Positions 57,945-64,000 of a stretch of 64,000 nt of DNA are shown piece after piece. The stretch is from contig JAACPJ010000003.1 in assembly GCA_009995455.1 (NCBI GenBank), positions 124,001 to 188,000 on the forward strand, read 5' to 3'. This DNA is from a bacterium (lineage in GTDB: Bacteria > Patescibacteriota > Gracilibacteria > UBA4473). Under the pieces are notes generated by a model. That model saw only the letters and a list, made by a program, of their open reading frames with translations. It had not been told where the DNA came from and searched no databases. Numbering within the stretch: position 1 is the first letter of the stretch; each line of letters starts with the position of its first letter. Position numbers and translations under genes: made by a program.

Positions 57945-58607
57945 ATGGGAATGAGACAATTTGGTCACGGTGCAGCTTTAGCAGGAGCGTTACTGGCCAC
58001 AGATGTGGCTAATGCCGATAATAATGGTGGCTTTGAAACTTTGCCAGTAGTGTCGACAACGGAAGTCGTTCCTGAAAATGTAGAAGCTTTAATTGCCCAA
58101 ATTCAAGCCACGCAAGCTGCCGCATCAGCTGCTTGTATGGAGGATTTTGTGGAAGAACGAACTAGCATGGCTGAATTTGGCCAATGTGACTTAGCGGCGG
58201 CACAACAGGCGAGTGCTGATTTAGCCAACCTACAAGCCGCGCTAGACAGACGGTTTGAAGCCATACAATTACAACACGCTAGTTTAAGTCAATTTTTAGA
58301 TATTTTATACCAATTACAATTAGCCGCTGGTGATAATGACGCAGCCATTGCCCAAATTCAAGACTTACGAGCCGAAGCTTTGGCGACTTTAAGTAGCGCC
58401 GAAACGATAGAAGAAATGACAGCTCGTATCGCCGCAGAAGCAGATGCCGCCGCTGCTTCAGCAGACGCTGCCGCTGCCTCGGCAGACGTTACGGCCGCAG
58501 AGAATGCCCGTTTACGAGCCGAGACTGAAGCCTTTCGAGCTCAATCGGCTTATTACGAAGCTCGAATTGAAGAAATTTGGAGATATATTGAAACCTCTGA
58601 TGTTTAA
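57945..58607 (+). CDS. Secreted Ala/Glu-rich coiled-coil hypothetical protein
   Basis: Signal peptide-like HGAALAGALLATDVANA; EADAAAASADAAAASADVTAAENARLRAETEAFRAQ. Confidence 0.65.
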   Translation: MGMRQFGHGAALAGALLATDVANADNNGGFETLPVVSTTEVVPENVEALIAQIQATQAAASAACMEDFVEERTSMAEFGQCDLAAAQQASADLANLQAALDRRFEAIQLQHASLSQFLDILYQLQLAAGDNDAAIAQIQDLRAEALATLSSAETIEEMTARIAAEADAAAASADAAAASADVTAAENARLRAETEAFRAQSAYYEARIEEIWRYIETSDV

Positions 58608-58672
58608 TTAAGGGTTTTTCAACTAATTGCAATTAAATTCTTATTGTGGTATAATAATAGGAATTTTTTATT

Positions 58673-60589
58673 ATGCCTGAGCAGTTTGGCCATTACGAAG
58701 ACGAAGCAGTGAACCCGGGTACGGTTTCACCCGACGCGCCTGCGCCTACGCCTGGTTACCCACCACCGGGTCAAGAGGAACGTTTGCTTGAGATTAGAGC
58801 GGCCGAAGCGGCGGCGAGCGTTGATGATGCCGATGCTTTACTTGCCGCACTAGACGATGCACCTGAGGCTTCGGACCGAATCGGTGAGTTGACGACTTGG
58901 GTAGCTGAAAATTACCCTGATATACAACCGCCCGATATAGGAGGTGAATCTTGTTTGCGGATGGAGGAGAGACGTCGCATGCGAGAGCCTGATTTTAACA
59001 TCATGGATAGTTCACCCATGGCAACTATGATGGCGAATACGGCTATTGAACAAGCCCGACTAAATGTTCCAGCCGCAGCAGCTGAGGTTCAAGAAACGGC
59101 CACAGCCGTGCTGGCTTTAGAAGCAGAACGTGACGCCACGGTCGCTGAAATTGAGGTAGTGGCGGCGCAGGTGGCACCAGACATGGTGCTGCCTCAAGCC
59201 GAAACAGGCGCGCTTGATGTGACGGCTTTGCCCAGCGCTGAAATGCAAGCCCGTTTAGCGGCAGAAACCGAAGCCTTAGCCGCCAATCGGCTCGCCGTAA
59301 CCCAGGCTGAAGCGGAGGCCGAAGCGGCGCGCGCACGTGTAGCCGAGGCTGAAAGTTTGCAACGTGTACAAATAGAGAGACGCACAGCAGAAACTGCGCG
59401 AGATGAAAGAGAGACCGCTAGAGATGAAAGAGAAACCGCCATTCAGCCAGAGTTAGTAGAAACTCGTGATGTGGCTTCAGATAGAGCTGAAACGAATGGC
59501 GAACGCTTAGCTGATGCCGCTAAACTACAAGCTGATTACGATGATTTAATCGCACGGGGCTTTTCTAAAAAAGACGCTTTACAGCAACTTTATGACACTT
59601 CTGAAAATCCTGAGCACAAAGAAAGATTAGGCAGTGTTCTTGCTACAATTTCGGCGTTAGAAAACGCTTTACCCGGCCGGGCGGACGTGGTGAGCCGTTT
59701 GATTGAGAGTTCTAGTTTAGATTTAGGCGCGCCTAATGCGGCGGCGGTGTTTGCGAACTTCCTTACCAATATGGAAGCCAGTGAAGAACTAAGTGAAGAA
59801 GAAAAAGCCACTTTACGAGAAGTCTTGGGGCACAACCCAACGGTGCAAAATGCCTCGGATGCACGGGAAGCTTTAGCCGCTGGCCGAGGGACGGAAACCT
59901 TACCCGATGGCACGACGCGTACCATTCCTTATACCGCTGAAGAACCTTTAGAATTAGCGAAAGGAGTAGAAGCTTATCCGGATCCGGAAAATCCGGGGAA
60001 CATGAAAATTAGAGCGCAGTTTGAAGATAGCGTGCTGGGCAGCCGAACGTTTAATTTTACGTGCCCTGAAAGTATGAGTGGCTCGGAAGCGACAGAGCAA
60101 ATCAACTTTTATTACATTAATGCCATTAAAGAAAGCTGTGGTATTACCGGTGGCACGCAACAAGGTGAATTTGTCACCCAAGCGTCTGCAGAGATTGATT
60201 TAAGTACCAATGGGGCGATGACTCAAGCGGCTCGATTTGGACGCATAACGATGGATAATTTAGTGGGTGGGTTTGATAACCAGTCGCAGTTTTTGACTTC
60301 TAGCCAAATTGAACAAGTTCGTTGGAGTTTTCAGTGGCTCATGCCGCGCGCTGATATTAGCGGAGATGCCGCCTTTGGCGATAACAGCGAAACGGCACGG
60401 GCCGAGGCCTTGGGGGGGCTTGGTCGAGACGGACTTATTTTTGATGCCAATGGTAATTTGAAAGAAGAAAATTACCGTCGCGCCGCGCAGTTTATTAACG
60501 GGCAACGAGCGCTCGGTTCAACTGAACCGAGTTACGAAGCGCTACGAGACTTTTTAGAAGGCACAGAAAGCACGAACGTTTCGGCTTAA
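58673..60589 (+). CDS. Ala/Glu-rich coiled-coil hypothetical protein (638 aa)
   Basis: Long ORF with coding character; Ala/Glu helical region AEAEAEAARARVAEAESLQRVQIERRTAETARDERETARDERETA; no recognised family. Confidence 0.75.
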   Translation: MPEQFGHYEDEAVNPGTVSPDAPAPTPGYPPPGQEERLLEIRAAEAAASVDDADALLAALDDAPEASDRIGELTTWVAENYPDIQPPDIGGESCLRMEERRRMREPDFNIMDSSPMATMMANTAIEQARLNVPAAAAEVQETATAVLALEAERDATVAEIEVVAAQVAPDMVLPQAETGALDVTALPSAEMQARLAAETEALAANRLAVTQAEAEAEAARARVAEAESLQRVQIERRTAETARDERETARDERETAIQPELVETRDVASDRAETNGERLADAAKLQADYDDLIARGFSKKDALQQLYDTSENPEHKERLGSVLATISALENALPGRADVVSRLIESSSLDLGAPNAAAVFANFLTNMEASEELSEEEKATLREVLGHNPTVQNASDAREALAAGRGTETLPDGTTRTIPYTAEEPLELAKGVEAYPDPENPGNMKIRAQFEDSVLGSRTFNFTCPESMSGSEATEQINFYYINAIKESCGITGGTQQGEFVTQASAEIDLSTNGAMTQAARFGRITMDNLVGGFDNQSQFLTSSQIEQVRWSFQWLMPRADISGDAAFGDNSETARAEALGGLGRDGLIFDANGNLKEENYRRAAQFINGQRALGSTEPSYEALRDFLEGTESTNVSA

Positions 60590-60605
60590 AAAGGTATTCA
60601 GGTTA

Positions 60606-61139
60606 TTATTTTAAATACGCACTCCATTGATCATGGAATTTTTTCATTTTGGGAATAATCACGGCTTGGCAGTAAAGGCTTTCTGGGTTATCGCGGTAAA
60701 AGTTTTGGTGTTCATCGTCAGCGGCGTAAAAAGCTTCGTAAGGTTCAAGGGTCGTTACAACTGGGCTGTCGAGTGCGGCTTGAATTTCAGCGATAACGCT
60801 TTTGGCCGTTTTTAACTGCGTTTCATTGTGATAAAAAATAGCCGAACGATATTGCGGGCCCGTGTCGGCGCCCTGTTTATTAAGCGTAGTCGGGTTATGG
60901 GTGGTTAAATGGACCTTGAGTAAAGTTTCAAAAGAAATAACGGTTGGGTCAAAATCTATTTGAATGGCTTCAGCATGCTTGGTTTGCCCGCTGGCGACGG
61001 CATAGTAATCCGCTTTTTCTTGGGTGTCGCCACTAAAACCAGAGACAACTTTTTCAACGCCTTTTAAGTTTTGAAAAACCGCTTCGGTACACCAATAACA
61101 GCCACCAGCCAACGTTGCTTGTTCTAAATTATTGTTCAT
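60606..61139 (-). CDS. msrA: Peptide-methionine (S)-S-oxide reductase MsrA
   Basis: ATLAGGCYWCTEAVFQNLKGVEKVVSGFSG; HAEAIQIDFDP; PQYRSAIFYHN; AADDEHQNFY. Confidence 0.97.
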   Translation of the reverse strand: MNNNLEQATLAGGCYWCTEAVFQNLKGVEKVVSGFSGDTQEKADYYAVASGQTKHAEAIQIDFDPTVISFETLLKVHLTTHNPTTLNKQGADTGPQYRSAIFYHNETQLKTAKSVIAEIQAALDSPVVTTLEPYEAFYAADDEHQNFYRDNPESLYCQAVIIPKMKKFHDQWSAYLK

Positions 61140-61587
61140 CTGATTCTTTGATTAAAGCCAGTCCGTTAATGCAATAACGCAGCCCCGTATCGCCACCGAC
61201 ATCAGGAAAGACGTGCCCCAAATGGGCATCGCAAACTGCACATTGGGTTTCTATTCGAATCATGCCGTGTGATTCATCGAGAATATAATTAATTACATTC
61301 TCTTTTACTGGAGTCGTAAAACTCGGCCAGCCGGTGCCCGAATTGAACTTTGTTTGAGCATCAAATAATAACTCGTTGCAACACGCGCAGTGATAAAGCC
61401 CTGGATTTACGGCTTCGCATAACGGTGAAGAAAAAGGGGACTCCGTGCCGTGCTGACGGGTAACTCGGAAAGTCGCTTCATCGAGTAATTTATGCCACTC
61501 TTCAGGTTTTTTTTCAACCCGCCGATCGGGTGTTTTATTGCCCTTTTTAGAAAGTTGCATCACGGTGTTCCAGTTGAGTTCTGTCAT
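61129..61587 (-). CDS. msrB: Peptide-methionine (R)-S-oxide reductase MsrB
   Basis: GLYHCACCNELLFDAQTKFNSGTGWPSF; VCDAHLGHVFPD; LRYCINGLAL. Confidence 0.97.
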   Translation of the reverse strand: MTELNWNTVMQLSKKGNKTPDRRVEKKPEEWHKLLDEATFRVTRQHGTESPFSSPLCEAVNPGLYHCACCNELLFDAQTKFNSGTGWPSFTTPVKENVINYILDESHGMIRIETQCAVCDAHLGHVFPDVGGDTGLRYCINGLALIKESDEQ

Positions 61588-61597
61588 GGTTTTAAGA

Positions 61598-62404
61598 TTA
61601 ATCAGCTATGGTTTGGGCTTTGTGAATTTGTTTTAAAAGTACTTTTTTCGGAATTAAGGGTTTGAGTTTAATAAGAATACGTGTCGCTAAATCGACACCA
61701 GTAATGACATCAAGGTCTCCATTCATCAGGCCTTTATAGCCCGCTTCTGCTACAGATCGTGAGCTGGCTGGGTGGCTAAACAGGGCGGTTTTATCCATAC
61801 CAGATCGGCCCCCAAAACCACTTTTGGTAGCGCCTGGCATCAAGTTTGTAACGGTGATGTTGTGCGCTTTAACTTCTTGCCATAACGCGTTGGAAAAAAA
61901 TTGCATGTAGGCCTTGCTTGCGTAATAGACGGCTTGTCCTGGCCCTGGTAAAAAGCTAGCGGTGGAAGACACATTTAAAATTTTGCCTTGTTTTCGTTTC
62001 ATCATGTCGGGTAAAAACAAACGACACAAGTAAGAAGGAGTGACCATGTTGACCATCATCATTGATTCATCTTTGGCCCATTCGCGTTTATAAAAATCGC
62101 CCACGCCACCAAAGCCAGCATTGTTAAACAAATATTTGATTTCAATGTTTTCGGCTTTTAGTTCGTCGTAAATTTCTTGAGCGGATTGTGGATCTGATAA
62201 ATCTTTTACGATTACTTTTACTTGAACGTCGTGTTTATCTTCTAGCTCTTTTTTGAGGGATTTAAGTTTATCTTCACTGCGAGCGACTATCACTAAATCC
62301 TTTTTAAGTTCAGCGTGAATATGAGCTAAATCTTGCCCTATACCTGAAGAGGCTCCGGTTATAAGGGCTACGTTTTTCATGAAATTTTGTAATTTTAAGT
62401 TCAA
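61598..62404 (-). CDS. Short-chain dehydrogenase/reductase
   Basis: ALITGASSGIGQDLA; LFNNAGFGGVG; VSSTASFLPGPGQAVYYASKAYMQFFS. Confidence 0.93.
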   Translation of the reverse strand: MNLKLQNFMKNVALITGASSGIGQDLAHIHAELKKDLVIVARSEDKLKSLKKELEDKHDVQVKVIVKDLSDPQSAQEIYDELKAENIEIKYLFNNAGFGGVGDFYKREWAKDESMMMVNMVTPSYLCRLFLPDMMKRKQGKILNVSSTASFLPGPGQAVYYASKAYMQFFSNALWQEVKAHNITVTNLMPGATKSGFGGRSGMDKTALFSHPASSRSVAEAGYKGLMNGDLDVITGVDLATRILIKLKPLIPKKVLLKQIHKAQTIAD

Positions 62405-62530
62405 AAATATTATATATAAAAATATGTATTTAGCGAAATAAATAAATACTTTTTCAATTATTTCTGCAATGTGCTATTCTTGCAATTGTAAAAAAAACTC
62501 TGGCTACTTTTACTTAACCCGCTTCTCTTT

Positions 62531-63184
62531 ATGAATGCCAATCCTTCAAATACCGCAGATCCTTTTGCGAAAGCTTTACCAAAAGGTGTTTTTACCCGCA
62601 TTGCACCTAAACTTAAATACAAGTCTATAAAAAGCGGTGAAAGAATCGATATAACCGGGAAAATTTTTTTTCTGAAATCTGGAGAAATAGAAATTATTGG
62701 CCTGCATGAAGGTAAAGAAGTCGTGATTGAGACGCTTTTTTCGGGCGATTTATTTGGGGATTTTTTCCCAGAGAAAGCTAACTTAGTAGAAATTCAAGCG
62801 ATCTCACGGATGAGTAACAGTTTGTGTTATGTAACGACCCCTAACTTTTGGGAGATTATTGATACGACGCCTTACTTGGCCAAATTATTTATGAAGTACT
62901 TAATTGAGAAACAGGAACTCTATCACTATAAAATTTTTACGGCTCCGTTGCCGGCACGTCATAAGATTATGTATGAAATTGAACTGCTTGAAACCAAGCT
63001 GAAACAAAGTTTTTGGGGGAAGTTGTTTAATATTCCGCTGAAAATTTCACACGAACAATTAGCCCATAAAACAGGCCTCAACCGGGTTACGGTGACACGA
63101 GAATTACAAGCCTTAAAAAAAGAGGGCCGAGTGGTACTCGACCCTAAAACCAAAGGCGTTCATCTGCAAAGAAAGAAGGTTTAG
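62531..63184 (+). CDS. Crp/Fnr-family transcriptional regulator
   Basis: cNMP-like KSGEIEIIGLHEGKEVVIETLFSGDLFGDFF; HTH ISHEQLAHKTGLNRVTVTRELQALKKEGRVVLDPK. Confidence 0.92.
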   Translation: MNANPSNTADPFAKALPKGVFTRIAPKLKYKSIKSGERIDITGKIFFLKSGEIEIIGLHEGKEVVIETLFSGDLFGDFFPEKANLVEIQAISRMSNSLCYVTTPNFWEIIDTTPYLAKLFMKYLIEKQELYHYKIFTAPLPARHKIMYEIELLETKLKQSFWGKLFNIPLKISHEQLAHKTGLNRVTVTRELQALKKEGRVVLDPKTKGVHLQRKKV

Positions 63185-63600
63185 GCTTCGTCTTCGTTTG
63201 CGTCTATATCCATGTCTGGGGCTTCAAGAAGTTGAATGTAGTAATCTTCAGAGCCATACAAAGTATAGAAATCAGTGTCTTGTGTTTTAGCGGCGTAAAC
63301 TTTTACGTCTTCGCCAATGTGTGAACTTAAATCACCAAAGCCCTCGACGCCCATTACTTTACCAACCGTTTCTTGTGACCAGCCCATAATTGCCGTGACG
63401 TGTTTTCCGCCAGCCATGATGTAGCATTCTCCGTCAGCAAAACAGCCCGTATTCACTTCTTCTAAAGGGGCGGTAAAGGTGGCCGCTTGATTGGTGTTCG
63501 GTGGAGTCGATGAATCTTCTTCTTCCATCATAACAGTATTACTACAAGCCATTAAAGCCATACTGAGAACTAATGTACCTGGCAAAACAATTGTTTTCAT
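63181..63600 (-). CDS. Putative lipoprotein (start moved to MKTIVLPGTL)
   Basis: Lipobox LMAC; acidic secreted protein. Confidence 0.6.
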   Translation of the reverse strand: MKTIVLPGTLVLSMALMACSNTVMMEEEDSSTPPNTNQAATFTAPLEEVNTGCFADGECYIMAGGKHVTAIMGWSQETVGKVMGVEGFGDLSSHIGEDVKVYAAKTQDTDFYTLYGSEDYYIQLLEAPDMDIDANEDEA

Positions 63601-63679
63601 GGTGATAAATTTATTTAATAGTTTTATATATACACAATTCAACGACAAGGGAATATTATTTGTGACTCTTCTGCGATTC

Positions 63680-64000
63680 TTAGTTTTTCTTTTGGCGGTA
63701 ATAATTCCAAATTAAATAAGCCACTAAGCTAACAAAAATGAGGTGTTCAATAATAGTAAAGGGCAAATTGGTATAAGAAATAGGGGAAATAAAAGGCGTA
63801 ATATCGAAGGGATAAAAGTGATTGTAAGCCGATTGCTGATGGGTGAGTAAATCTAGCACCGCGTGTGAGGCCATGCCGACAAAAAATGGCGTCCAGCTTT
63901 TTTTAAAAATCATGCAGCCCAATAATAGGGGCACTATCAATACAAATGAGTGTAGGGCTTCGGTCACTCCGTGAAGGGGAGATCGGTGAAACACGTAGTG
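63680..64000 (-). CDS. YdjM-like membrane-bound metal-dependent hydrolase, 5' part outside the window
   Basis: HRSPLHGVTEALHS and FFVGMASHAVLDLLTHQ resemble the His/Asp motifs of this family; the frame stays open to the window edge. Confidence 0.6.
   Translation of the reverse strand, partial: HYVFHRSPLHGVTEALHSFVLIVPLLLGCMIFKKSWTPFFVGMASHAVLDLLTHQQSAYNHFYPFDITPFISPISYTNLPFTIIEHLIFVSLVAYLIWNYYRQKKN

Noticed and set aside
59043-60505. Several antisense ORFs opposite the 58673-60589 gene, and similar antisense ORFs elsewhere
   Set aside because: Low-complexity mirror frames in an Ala/Glu-rich gene; the plus-strand ORF is continuous and better supported.
3436-63994. Possible UGA recoding (code 25) as in Gracilibacteria/Absconditabacteria
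   Set aside because: TGA terminates ORFs at ATGA junctions (38073-38076, 52933-52936), and the long ORFs are complete under the standard code.

Overview
The window looks like a compact bacterial chromosome segment, possibly CPR/Patescibacteria-like (inference, low confidence). It starts with the 3' part of an rRNA operon: an ITS, an uninterrupted 23S, a 5S and a terminator. About 60 mostly tightly packed genes follow. The genetic code appears standard, because TGA works as a stop at ATGA junctions near 38073 and 52933. Recognisable genes include SLH and fasciclin surface proteins, a PIF1-like helicase, typA, an HTH-MurA fusion, pbpC with an alpha-2-macroglobulin lipoprotein, a ferredoxin/FNR pair, an ECF sigma factor, ldh, a DEAD-box helicase, a Fur-family regulator, corA, an ABC-F ATPase, msrA/msrB and a Crp/Fnr regulator. 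The observations most worth following up are: (i) an ionotropic-glutamate-receptor-like channel protein without the K+ filter motif (50082-51200); (ii) a perfect 14+3+14 bp palindrome with a TTGCAA-N5-TTGCAA core immediately upstream of a Fur-family gene, followed by a His-rich membrane protein (46341-47514); (iii) an accessory patch with REP-like palindromes around a DUF2726 gene and a PIN-like protein preceded by an unlisted 56-aa ORF (12538-14107); (iv) a six-repeat W-[FYN]-DGC-N-[TD]-C cysteine-rich secreted protein beside two other Cys-rich proteins (16276-18837); (v) an orphan promoter-structure-terminator unit that may be an sRNA (16093-16250); (vi) an XRE HTH domain fused to MurA. All calls were made by reading the sequence; no searches were run.
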